Shown in pieces: positions 34,312 to 41,394 of a stretch of DNA of 64,000 nt. Both the position numbers and the translations under genes were made by a program. The stretch lies in contig NZ_JAOQJY010000017.1 of NCBI RefSeq assembly GCF_025567525.1, positions 22,758 through 86,757 of the forward strand, written 5' to 3'. Under the pieces are notes generated by a model. That model was not told the DNA's origin. It worked only from the letters and a program-made list of their open reading frames with translations, and did not search any database. Positions within the stretch are counted from its first letter, which is position 1; each line of letters starts with the position of its first letter. This stretch comes from Gallintestinimicrobium propionicum. Its GTDB lineage: Bacteria > Bacillota > Clostridia > Lachnospirales > Lachnospiraceae.

Positions 34312-34372
34312 TGGTCATAAAAATAATATTTGGTGGACAAAAATAACTATTATTTGTATTGAGTGCTATACT
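34312..34372 (+). promoter_or_regulatory. epe promoter with agr-type two-box operator
   Basis: Box 1 TGGTCA (34312-34317), box 2 TGGACA (34334-34339, exactly 22 bases later), and an extended -10 TGCTATACT with TATACT at 34367-34372, 33 bases after box 2. There is no good -35 hexamer, so an activator is expected. The agrB promoter at 39209-39269 has the same boxes with the same 22- and 33-base spacings. Likely bound by the LytTR regulator at 40675-41394 (inference). Confidence 0.65.
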
Positions 34373-34551
34373 ACAAAACATCTAATACATATGGATTAGG
34401 AATAAACACAGGGAGGTAAGAAATACATCAATGGTTTCAGAGAAAACAAGAAGTCCCACAAAAATATATTAAGCAAAAGGGAATAGAAATTTTGAAAACA
34501 CTGTAAAGTGTAAAAAATAGTTAGTGAAAAGAAGAAAGGTTGGGTATAAAA

Positions 34552-34701
34552 ATGAAAATTAACGATTTTAAAGAAAACAATGAAAATAAAAAGGAAGTTA
34601 TGGAGAAAAAGATGGAAGCCTTAAAGCTGGAAAATATCAATAGTATGTGGTATTTCATTGTTGCAACTCTTAAGGCAGTTGTTGGTAGTAAGGGACACTA
34701 A
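34552..34701 (+). CDS. epeX: Epipeptide precursor EpeX/YydF-like, copy 1
   Basis: 49 residues, the same length as B. subtilis EpeX (YydF). The C-terminal core NSMWYFIVATLKAVVGSKGH matches the EpeX layout, which has LWYFV in the same position and ends in ILGSGH. In B. subtilis the radical SAM enzyme EpeE turns Val36 and Ile44 into D-residues; the equivalents here are Ile36 and Val43 or Val44 (inference). The leader is Lys/Glu/Asn rich. GAAAGG precedes the ATG. The mature peptide in B. subtilis damages the membrane of susceptible cells and triggers LiaRS. Here it would be an antimicrobial or signalling peptide carried on an ICE. Confidence 0.85.
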   Translation: MKINDFKENNENKKEVMEKKMEALKLENINSMWYFIVATLKAVVGSKGH

Positions 34702-34734
34702 TAAAAAAATTGATTTAAAATGGAGGAATTAGAG

Positions 34735-34884
34735 ATGAAAATTAATGAATTTAAAGAAAATAACGAAACAAAAAAAGAGGTTATGGATCAGAAAATGGAG
34801 GCCTTAAAACTGGAAAATATTAACAGCATGTGGTACTTCATTGTCGCTACCCTTAAAGCTGTCGTTGGTAGTAAAGGACACTAA
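34735..34884 (+). CDS. epeX: Epipeptide precursor EpeX/YydF-like, copy 2
   Basis: 49 residues, 33 bases after copy 1, with GGAGG upstream. It differs from copy 1 only in the leader (Asp5Glu, Asn12Thr, Glu18Asp, Lys19Gln). The core from Asn30 to His49 is identical in protein although ten codons differ at silent positions, which shows purifying selection on the core. It therefore probably makes the same mature peptide, giving a double gene dose. Confidence 0.85.
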   Translation: MKINEFKENNETKKEVMDQKMEALKLENINSMWYFIVATLKAVVGSKGH

Positions 34885-34929
34885 ATATAAAAAGACGAGA
34901 GATTTGTAGACTTATCATATTTTATGAGA

Positions 34930-34974
34930 AATAGGTGTTTATAGAATGCTTCATATATTTTATAAACACCTATT
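34930..34974 (+). promoter_or_regulatory. Stem-loop between precursor genes and transporter
   Basis: Perfect 14-bp inverted repeat AATAGGTGTTTATA (34930-34943) / TATAAACACCTATT (34961-34974) with a 17-base loop and no clear T-run. It ends one base before the epeA ribosome-binding site. It likely stabilises the precursor message or lowers transporter expression relative to precursor. Confidence 0.65.
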
Positions 34975-34990
34975 TGGAAAGGATACTGCA

Positions 34991-35620
34991 ATGAAACTGA
35001 TTAATTATAGTTTGAAAGTAGGGAAAAAAAAGCTACTTGAAAATGTAAACATTTCATTTGATAAGAAATATATAAACCATATTTTAGGAAGCAATGGCGC
35101 TGGAAAATCAAGTTTTGCTAAAACATGTGTAGGAATGTTAGAATTTGAGGGAAAAATTGAAGAAAATCAGGAGGCAATTCTTATTGGAAGCAGTAGTAAT
35201 ATTCCGGCAGAGTTTACTCTTGATGATGTGATAAAATTATTAAAAAAGAAATTTGAAGCACAGAAAATTATGGGTTTATATGACCTGTTAAAATTAAATA
35301 AAGTATCTAAAAACTTGCAAATCAAGAAGATGAGTGATGGTCAGAAGCAAAAAATAAAATTATTGGCGTTTTTATCAGCAGACCCTAAAGTGATTATATT
35401 AGATGAATTTACAAATGCTTTGGATAAAAATAGTTCTATAGATTTGTATGAATTCCTTATGGAATATAAGAAAACTCATGAAGCGGTTATTATCAATATT
35501 ACACATAATTTATCTGATTTAGAATATATGGAAGGGAAATACTATTATATTAACAATCTGGAAATTACAGAAATTGCTTCTAAAGACGAGATTGTAGCTA
35601 TGTATATAAGGGGGGAATAA
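34991..35620 (+). CDS. epeA: Epipeptide ABC transporter ATPase
   Basis: 209 residues, the same length as B. subtilis YydI/EpeA. Walker A GSNGAGKS near residue 34, signature MSDGQKQKIKLL near 116, and Walker B KVIILDEFTNALD near 134. ATG 34991 is chosen over an upstream in-frame ATG at 34946 because GGAAAGG stands eight bases before it and because 34946 lies inside the hairpin. With the next gene it forms the exporter or immunity transporter of the epipeptide. Confidence 0.85.
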   Translation: MKLINYSLKVGKKKLLENVNISFDKKYINHILGSNGAGKSSFAKTCVGMLEFEGKIEENQEAILIGSSSNIPAEFTLDDVIKLLKKKFEAQKIMGLYDLLKLNKVSKNLQIKKMSDGQKQKIKLLAFLSADPKVIILDEFTNALDKNSSIDLYEFLMEYKKTHEAVIINITHNLSDLEYMEGKYYYINNLEITEIASKDEIVAMYIRGE

Positions 35621-35621
35621 T

Positions 35622-36329
35622 ATGGAAATAAGAAAAAATATAAAAAATCACTTTTTTTTATTTTATTTACTTACTGTAGCAATCTGTTTTGTTCTAGGAT
35701 ATGTACTACTTGTAAGTCTGGATAAGATTTCCAATCCGACAATTAGTGAGCTATACGTTAGCATTTATACGGTAATCACACAGTTTGGAATGCTTATTTT
35801 TCCAGTATTGATTATTCAGTCTTTTGTATCAGATTACAAAAATAAAAATATCCTATTTTATAAACTTATGGGATACAATTGGCTTCGCTATTTTTTGACA
35901 AAAATTGTGGTGATATTAGCTTGGATGAGTATTATTGTTTTTGGTGGAGTTATAGGTATAAGTATTGTGTATCAGGATTTCTCTTATACTTTGGCAACTT
36001 TGTTCTACTTCGAAAGTGCAATTATTTATGAAATATTATTGGCAAGTATGTGGGGATTTTTGTTTAAAAGTGTTATTGGAGCCTATGTAGTAAATTTTGC
36101 TTTTTGGTTATTTTCAATGGTGGCTTCGATTGCTAACCCCAAATTGAGCTTTTTGGTTAGGTATGACGCTTCAAATCCTGTTTTCATAAAGTTTAACCAG
36201 TACTTTAATACACGAAATAGCGATTATTTGATGATTCAAGAAAATATTTTATATTCAATAGCATTATTTGCTACTGTATTATGTATAATTTTTATTTTTA
36301 GAAGGAGATGGGAAAAAAATGGAATTTAA
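35622..36329 (+). CDS. epeB: Epipeptide ABC transporter permease
   Basis: 235 residues with six hydrophobic helices (from FFLFYLLTVAICFVLGYVL near 12-30 to YSIALFATVLCIIFIF near 210-226) and a basic C-terminus. It follows epeA after one base, with GGGGG upstream. It corresponds to YydJ/EpeB, which in B. subtilis works with EpeA in self-protection against the mature peptide. The 3' end overlaps the radical SAM gene by 11 bases. Confidence 0.8.
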   Translation: MEIRKNIKNHFFLFYLLTVAICFVLGYVLLVSLDKISNPTISELYVSIYTVITQFGMLIFPVLIIQSFVSDYKNKNILFYKLMGYNWLRYFLTKIVVILAWMSIIVFGGVIGISIVYQDFSYTLATLFYFESAIIYEILLASMWGFLFKSVIGAYVVNFAFWLFSMVASIANPKLSFLVRYDASNPVFIKFNQYFNTRNSDYLMIQENILYSIALFATVLCIIFIFRRRWEKNGI

Positions 36330-37251
36330 AGGATGTGGAATTTTATTAACTGAAAATTGTAATGCAAGATGTAAAATGTGTTGTGACTCAAGAGGGCTTG
36401 TAAGAGGTAAAACTCTTACAATAGAGGAATTAGATTTGATTCTAAAAAATATTAAGGAATGTCCGTCTATAGATCTCATTGGTGTGACTGGCGGTGAACC
36501 TATGCTATATCCTGATTTGGTAGAGCATATAATTAATTTTGATTATGGTAGAAAAGTTGGAATTACAATTAAAACTAATGGATTCTGGGGAAAGGACATC
36601 AATAAGGCAAGAAATTTTATTGAAAGAAATAAATCTAAGATAAAAATGATTTCCTTTAGTTATGATCAATTTCATAAGGAATTTATTGATTTGCAGAATA
36701 TCTTAAATATTGTAGATATTGCAAATGATTTAGAGGTAAGTACGGAAATTGTTGGTTGCTTCTTAAAAGATGGTATTCAGCCAGGTGATATTATCAATGA
36801 GATGGGGGAACATGCCTTTAAGACAAATTATGCATATCAACCAGTTATTAATACCGGATCAGCAGAGATATTTTCTGATTCCCAGTTTATAAAAGTTATT
36901 GATTTGAAGAAACATGAAGCGCGCTGTATTGGACTTTTAGATCGAACATTATTGATTAATGCAAAGTTAGAAGTATATCCATGTTGCTCACAAGTCGTAG
37001 AAAATACGCTTTTATTAATGGGAAATTTACATGAAGAGAGCTTGAGTGCAATCATTCAGTCTATAGATTATAATAAGGTTTTACATAAAATCTATACAGA
37101 AGGTTTTACACCATTTTTGGAATTATTAAAGAAAAAGAATATAGAATATCCGCAGAGTTTGACTTCTCCGTGTGAGCTATGTGGATTTTTATTTAAAGAT
37201 GATTGGTTTTTAAGATTGCTGAAGGAAGAAGGATATTTTGAAAATATTTAA
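36319..37251 (+). CDS. epeE: Radical SAM peptide epimerase EpeE-like
   Basis: 310 residues (B. subtilis YydG/EpeE is 319). The SAM/4Fe-4S site CNARCKMC is at Cys14, Cys18 and Cys21; GVTGGEPMLYPDL follows at about 55-67. EpeE uses a Cys thiol (Cys223 in B. subtilis) as H-atom donor to make D-residues; here a Cys pair sits at 222-223 (YPCCSQ). Two further Cys at 285 and 288 (CELC) fit an auxiliary cluster. Substrate: the two EpeX precursors upstream. Start ATG 36319 has GGAGATGGG upstream. Confidence 0.85.
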   Translation: MEFKGCGILLTENCNARCKMCCDSRGLVRGKTLTIEELDLILKNIKECPSIDLIGVTGGEPMLYPDLVEHIINFDYGRKVGITIKTNGFWGKDINKARNFIERNKSKIKMISFSYDQFHKEFIDLQNILNIVDIANDLEVSTEIVGCFLKDGIQPGDIINEMGEHAFKTNYAYQPVINTGSAEIFSDSQFIKVIDLKKHEARCIGLLDRTLLINAKLEVYPCCSQVVENTLLLMGNLHEESLSAIIQSIDYNKVLHKIYTEGFTPFLELLKKKNIEYPQSLTSPCELCGFLFKDDWFLRLLKEEGYFENI

Positions 37252-37945
37252 ATATGAAGAATATACCATAGCTCAGGACAGTAAAAGAGATTTTACGATT
37301 GTAGAAAAAAATAATAATTTCTTTAAATTGGATAATGCAACATTTGATTCACTGTTCGGAAAGGAAAAACTGGAGTTCGTAAAAAATGATAAAGATAATA
37401 TACTATATATGATGGGAATGATTTTCATGATTCTTCTGACATTATATTTATATTTTAGAACTACAACGTATTCTATTATAGATGTAAATTTTCTTCCAGC
37501 AACTTTAGTTTTAATAATAAATATATTTATTCATGAACTTGGACATGTATTATTTTTGAAAAAATTTTATCCTAAAAGTCGAGTCAAAATAGGGTTTAAA
37601 TTTATGTTTATTTGGCCTGCATTTTATGTAGATACTTCATATAGCTATATGGTTTCTAAATACAAAAGGATTGCAATTTATCTGGCTGGAAATTTTATGA
37701 ATTGTATTTATGTATTGCTTGTACTATTATTTTTTCCAAAACAGCTACCGTATTGTTATTTGGTGATTTCTAATGTGCTGGTGAATTTCATTCCAATAGT
37801 AAAAAGTGATGGATATTATGCAGTTGTTACATTATTCAATAAAACAAATATAAAAAAAGACAAAGTAGCTACCACATTAGAAGATGCTATTAGAGGTATA
37901 ATTATGTTTGGCGTTTTAGGGATTTTTTCATGGTTATCACAATAG
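37238..37945 (+). CDS. epeP: M50-type membrane peptidase EpeP-like
   Basis: 235 residues. About 65 soluble residues are followed by membrane helices with the zinc motif HELGH in the second one (INIFIHELGHVLFLKKF, near 105-120) and FIPIVKSDGYY near 190, the second metal-ligand region of site-2-protease-like enzymes. In B. subtilis, YydH/EpeP is the corresponding membrane peptidase that trims or releases the peptide. TTG start inside the end of epeE (overlap 14 bases) with GAAGGA upstream. Confidence 0.8.
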   Translation: MKIFKYEEYTIAQDSKRDFTIVEKNNNFFKLDNATFDSLFGKEKLEFVKNDKDNILYMMGMIFMILLTLYLYFRTTTYSIIDVNFLPATLVLIINIFIHELGHVLFLKKFYPKSRVKIGFKFMFIWPAFYVDTSYSYMVSKYKRIAIYLAGNFMNCIYVLLVLLFFPKQLPYCYLVISNVLVNFIPIVKSDGYYAVVTLFNKTNIKKDKVATTLEDAIRGIIMFGVLGIFSWLSQ

Positions 37946-37956
37946 GGAGGAAAAAT

Positions 37957-39168
37957 ATGGAAAAGATATTATTTACATCAGAATCAGTTACCGAGGGACA
38001 TCCAGATAAAATTTGTGATGCAATTTCCGATGCGATATTAGATGCACTGATTGAAAAAGATCCAATGAGTCGTGTTGCCTGCGAAACCAGTATAACTACA
38101 GGATTAGTATTAGTTATGGGGGAGATAACAACGCAAGCATATATTGATATTCCTCAGATTGTTAGAGAAACCCTTCGTAACATTGGATACACAAGGGGAA
38201 AATATGGATTTGATGCTGATACCTGTGGAGTTATTACATGTATTGATGAGCAGTCTAAGGATATTGCACAGGGGGTAAATGAAGCATTAGAAGTAAAAGA
38301 GCAGAATGAGTGCGAAAATGCAAAAAGTATGTTAGGTGCCGGTGATCAGGGGATGATGTTCGGTTATGCAACGAATGAAACAGATGAATTTATGCCGTAT
38401 GCTATTTCGTTGGCTCATAAATTAGCTAGACAGCTTGCGAAAGTCCGCAAAAATGGAACTCTTGCTTATCTTAGACCAGATGGGAAAACGCAGGTTACAG
38501 TAGAGTATAATGAGCAAGGGAAACCTGTACGATTAGAAGCGGTGGTTTTGTCTACACAGCACGATCCTGAAATATCTCAGGAACAGATACAAAAAGACAT
38601 TAAACATTATGTCTTCGATTGTGTTTTACCTCAGAGAATGGTAGATTCTGAAACCAAATTTTACGTAAATCCTACGGGACGTTTTGTAATTGGTGGACCG
38701 CATGGTGATAGTGGTTTAACAGGGCGGAAAATTATTGTGGACACATATGGAGGATATGCTCATCATGGCGGCGGAGCTTTTTCTGGAAAGGATTGTACAA
38801 AAGTAGATAGGTCAGCAGCATATGCAGCTCGTTATATTGCTAAAAATATTGTAGCGGCAGATTTGGCACATAAATGTGAAATTCAACTTTCATATGCAAT
38901 TGGTGTAGCAAAGCCAATCTCAATAGGAATTAATACATTTGGAACAGGTGAATTGCCAGAGGATATGTTAATTCATATTATAAGAGATAATTTTGACTTG
39001 AGTCCTACTGGTATTATAAAAATGCTTGATTTAAGACAGCCTATATATAAGCAGGTGTCAGCATATGGACATTTTGGAAGATTAGATTTAGATTTACCAT
39101 GGGAAAGATTAGATAAGGTAGAGGATTTAAAAAAATATAAGAATGATACAGAAAAAGGCACTGATTAG
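37957..39168 (+). CDS. metK: S-adenosylmethionine synthetase in the epipeptide operon
   Basis: 403 residues, full length, with all MetK signatures: ESVTEGHPDKICD, GAGDQGMMFGYA and GGPHGDSGLTGRKIIVDTYGG. It converts Met and ATP to SAM. It starts 11 bases after epeP with GGGAGGAAAA upstream and is followed by a terminator, so it is the last gene of the epe operon. Since every EpeE turnover uses SAM, it probably supplies cofactor for epimerisation. The AT-rich codon use matches the epe genes. Confidence 0.9.
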   Translation: MEKILFTSESVTEGHPDKICDAISDAILDALIEKDPMSRVACETSITTGLVLVMGEITTQAYIDIPQIVRETLRNIGYTRGKYGFDADTCGVITCIDEQSKDIAQGVNEALEVKEQNECENAKSMLGAGDQGMMFGYATNETDEFMPYAISLAHKLARQLAKVRKNGTLAYLRPDGKTQVTVEYNEQGKPVRLEAVVLSTQHDPEISQEQIQKDIKHYVFDCVLPQRMVDSETKFYVNPTGRFVIGGPHGDSGLTGRKIIVDTYGGYAHHGGGAFSGKDCTKVDRSAAYAARYIAKNIVAADLAHKCEIQLSYAIGVAKPISIGINTFGTGELPEDMLIHIIRDNFDLSPTGIIKMLDLRQPIYKQVSAYGHFGRLDLDLPWERLDKVEDLKKYKNDTEKGTD

Positions 39169-39180
39169 TGCCTTTTGTTA
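39153..39180 (+). terminator. Terminator of the epe-metK operon
   Basis: 10-bp perfect stem AAAAGGCACT/AGTGCCTTTT, loop GATT. The metK stop codon lies in the loop and right arm. Confidence 0.75.
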
Positions 39181-39208
39181 TGCGCTGGAGAAGACGAAAA
39201 AGAATTCA

Positions 39209-39269
39209 TGGACAAAAATCCCTGAATTTATGGACATAATAAGAAAAAAGCAAAAGGTTTTGCTATAAT
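39209..39269 (+). promoter_or_regulatory. agrB promoter with two-box operator
   Basis: Direct repeats TGGACA at 39209-39214 and 39231-39236 (22-base period), then an extended -10 TGCTATAAT with TATAAT at 39264-39269, 33 bases after the second box. The same geometry occurs at the epe promoter. Direct repeats at two helical turns fit a LytTR (AgrA-type) regulator. Confidence 0.65.
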
Positions 39270-39293
39270 TCATGACATAGGGAGGGATTAAAA

Positions 39294-39890
39294 GTGTTAA
39301 ATAAAGTGTCCAGTAAACTTGCAAAAAGAATAGCAGATGGCTCGGAAAGGAGAAAAGAAGCTGTTTATACTTATGGCATAGAAATTATTTTGTCAACAAT
39401 GATTGGAATAAGTTCAATATTGATTGTGTCAGGTTTATTACACGAATTTAAATTAGGTGTAATATTCCTATTGGTGTTTGCACCATTGAGAGTATTTACG
39501 GGTGGATATCATGCAGTTACATATTTTAGATGCTTTTTGATTAGTAACATTTCGTATTTATTTTTATTACTTTTTAACAATATAATTTATACAAAGCTTC
39601 CATTAGAAATATGGTTGATTTTGCTAGTATTAAGTAGTTACTATATTGCTATCCATGCACCGGTGGTTAATGAAAATCAGCCTATTGGTGAAAATAAAAA
39701 AAGTCGGTGTAAGATTATGGCTAGGAATATTTTGAACATAAATGTCTTTGCTGCATTATTTTTATCAGTAGTAGATAAAGAGATCATGGGTATGATGGTA
39801 TTAAGTATTTGTTTGGTAGCAGTATTTATGCTGATTACTGATAAACCTAAATTTTTATTGTATACAAAGAAAGGAGTTATAGGACTATGA
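39294..39890 (+). CDS. agrB: AgrB-type peptide-processing membrane protease
   Basis: 198 residues with the AgrB signature FAPLRVFTGGYHAVTYFRCF (catalytic His near 78, Cys near 85) and four to six membrane helices. AgrB cuts the AgrD propeptide and closes the (thio)lactone ring. GTG start with GGGAGGG seven bases upstream. The stop overlaps the start of agrD (ATGA). Confidence 0.85.
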   Translation: MLNKVSSKLAKRIADGSERRKEAVYTYGIEIILSTMIGISSILIVSGLLHEFKLGVIFLLVFAPLRVFTGGYHAVTYFRCFLISNISYLFLLLFNNIIYTKLPLEIWLILLVLSSYYIAIHAPVVNENQPIGENKKSRCKIMARNILNINVFAALFLSVVDKEIMGMMVLSICLVAVFMLITDKPKFLLYTKKGVIGL

Positions 39891-39991
39891 AATTTCTTGC
39901 TATGTGTATAGAAGCTTGTGCAATATGGGGAGCAAATTGTGCATCTGTTTGTCTTTCATATCAGCCTAAATTACCGGAATGTCTGAAATAA
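39887..39991 (+). CDS. agrD: AgrD-type autoinducer propeptide
   Basis: 34 residues, ending in NCASVCLSYQPKLPECLK. The YQPKLPE tail is the AgrB recognition segment of cyclic lactone autoinducer peptides. By comparison with AgrD of Staphylococcus and Listeria the ring should end before YQPK, at Ser24. The ring-forming residue could be Ser20 (five-residue lactone, SVCLS) or Cys18 (thiolactone); a CLSYQ ring from Cys22 is less likely. The start overlaps the agrB stop. Confidence 0.8.
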   Translation: MKFLAMCIEACAIWGANCASVCLSYQPKLPECLK

Positions 39992-40017
39992 GGTAAAGTT
40001 AATACATGTATATAAAT

Positions 40018-40054
40018 AAAAGATGCCAGAGTGTTGATATTCCGGCATCTTTTA
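40018..40054 (+). terminator. Terminator after agrD
   Basis: 10-bp stem AAAAGATGCC/GGCATCTTTT with a 16-base loop and T-run. It limits read-through from agrBD into the next gene. Confidence 0.75.
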
Positions 40055-40085
40055 TGCTAAATGAAGTATATAGGGAGGAATAGAA

Positions 40086-40622
40086 ATGCAGATAAGAGAG
40101 AATGGAGTATATATTGAAGCAATTAAATTAGCAGCAGGAAGTGTACAATATAAAGATATATCCGTAAAAGATACATTTATTGATGCTGTTTTTCAGTTGT
40201 ATCAATACTATCAAAACACAGAAAATATTAAGTATTTAGAAACTTCAATTTTGCATATACAGGCTTATTTAGAAATGGGATTTCCGTATGAAGAAGGGAA
40301 AGATGTTTTTGACCTTGTTTTAAAAGAGTTAGGAACTACAAGAGAGTTAAAATTCCCCCAAAAATTTTACTTTGCAAAAAAGGTAAAATTGAATAAAACT
40401 CAGGTACGATCTATGATAAAAAAGTGGCCAGCATCTCCGCATCAAGAAATGAAAATAGATGAGGTAGTAGCAGATATTATAACAAAAGTAAAGCAACATG
40501 AAACAGGGATTTATTATTATAAATGCGCAGTAACAAAAGACATGTATGAATTGGTAATAAATGAAAAAGAAATGTTTTTCCATGATTTAAGGAGAGGAAT
40601 TTTTTATACATTTATGATTTAA
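40086..40622 (+). CDS. Hypothetical protein inside the agr locus
   Basis: 178 residues, no family recognised, no membrane segment. GGGAGGA precedes the ATG. Lysine-rich, with a predicted mixed fold (e.g. DTFIDAVFQLYQYYQNTENIKYLETSILHIQAYLEMGF). Its position between agrD and the response regulator suggests a link to the quorum system, but nothing in the sequence proves this. Confidence 0.6.
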   Translation: MQIRENGVYIEAIKLAAGSVQYKDISVKDTFIDAVFQLYQYYQNTENIKYLETSILHIQAYLEMGFPYEEGKDVFDLVLKELGTTRELKFPQKFYFAKKVKLNKTQVRSMIKKWPASPHQEMKIDEVVADIITKVKQHETGIYYYKCAVTKDMYELVINEKEMFFHDLRRGIFYTFMI

Positions 40623-40646
40623 CAAATCACTAGAATCTGCTATAAT
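40618..40646 (+). promoter_or_regulatory. Promoter of the regulator-kinase pair
   Basis: Extended -10 TGCTATAAT (TATAAT 40641-40646) with a weak -35 TTTAAC 17 bases upstream. No TGGACA boxes, so probably constitutive expression of the sensing genes. Confidence 0.55.
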
Positions 40647-40674
40647 AAAGTGATTGCTCATAAGGAGGCGTATC

Positions 40675-41394
40675 ATGATTTACATTGCTATATGTGATGA
40701 TAACGAAAAAACAGTAGAAATATTAAAGAAAAAAGTAATGGAATTTTTAAAAAAGAGTAACGAATTTGCAGACATAACGGTTTATACTCAGAGTGAGAAT
40801 TTACAATATGATATTCAGGAAGGGAAATATTATGATCTAATCCTTAGTGACATTGAAATGCCTAATATAGACGGTATGAATTTAGCTGCATATGTTAAAA
40901 GGTATTTACCGGAAGTGCTAATCATATTTATTACATCACATTTAAAATATGCCGTAGATGCATTTGAATTGTCAATCTTTAGATATATACCCAAAAACTC
41001 AATAGGCTCTAGGTTACCACAGGCGTTGAAGGATGCTATCAATATGATAAAGATACAGACAGATGAATTTTATGCAATAAAAACACCAACTAGAGTAGAA
41101 AAAATACCTTATCATAAGATTTTGTATATTCAAAGAGAAGGAAAAAATTCTGTAATAACATTATTAGATAATTCAGTGACCAAGGTAAGAAAGAGTCTTA
41201 CACAGGTGTTTAAAGAATTTCGATCTGATGATTTTGTATATGTTGATCGTGGGGATATTGTTAATCTAGCCCATATTATGGGAATAAAAGATGGAATTGT
41301 AGAACTGAAGAATGGAATTCGTTTGCCAGCAAGCCAGGCAAAACTGGAACAAATAAAAACGAAGTTAAGTGACTTCTGGAGTGAACAGATATGA
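40675..41394 (+). CDS. agrA: AgrA-type LytTR response regulator
   Basis: 239 residues. Receiver domain with ICDDNEK at the N-terminus, phospho-Asp in LILSDIEMPNIDG (about 58) and Lys near 110. The C-terminal LytTR DNA-binding domain (about 140-235) shows YHKILYIQREGKNSVITLLDN and FVYVDRGDIVNLAHI. ATG 40675 has AAGGAGG upstream. Predicted to bind the TGGACA repeats at the agrB and epe promoters. Confidence 0.85.
   Translation: MIYIAICDDNEKTVEILKKKVMEFLKKSNEFADITVYTQSENLQYDIQEGKYYDLILSDIEMPNIDGMNLAAYVKRYLPEVLIIFITSHLKYAVDAFELSIFRYIPKNSIGSRLPQALKDAINMIKIQTDEFYAIKTPTRVEKIPYHKILYIQREGKNSVITLLDNSVTKVRKSLTQVFKEFRSDDFVYVDRGDIVNLAHIMGIKDGIVELKNGIRLPASQAKLEQIKTKLSDFWSEQI

Noticed and set aside
37900..37957. 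SAM riboswitch before metK
   Set aside because: Only 11 bases separate metK from epeP; no room for a riboswitch.
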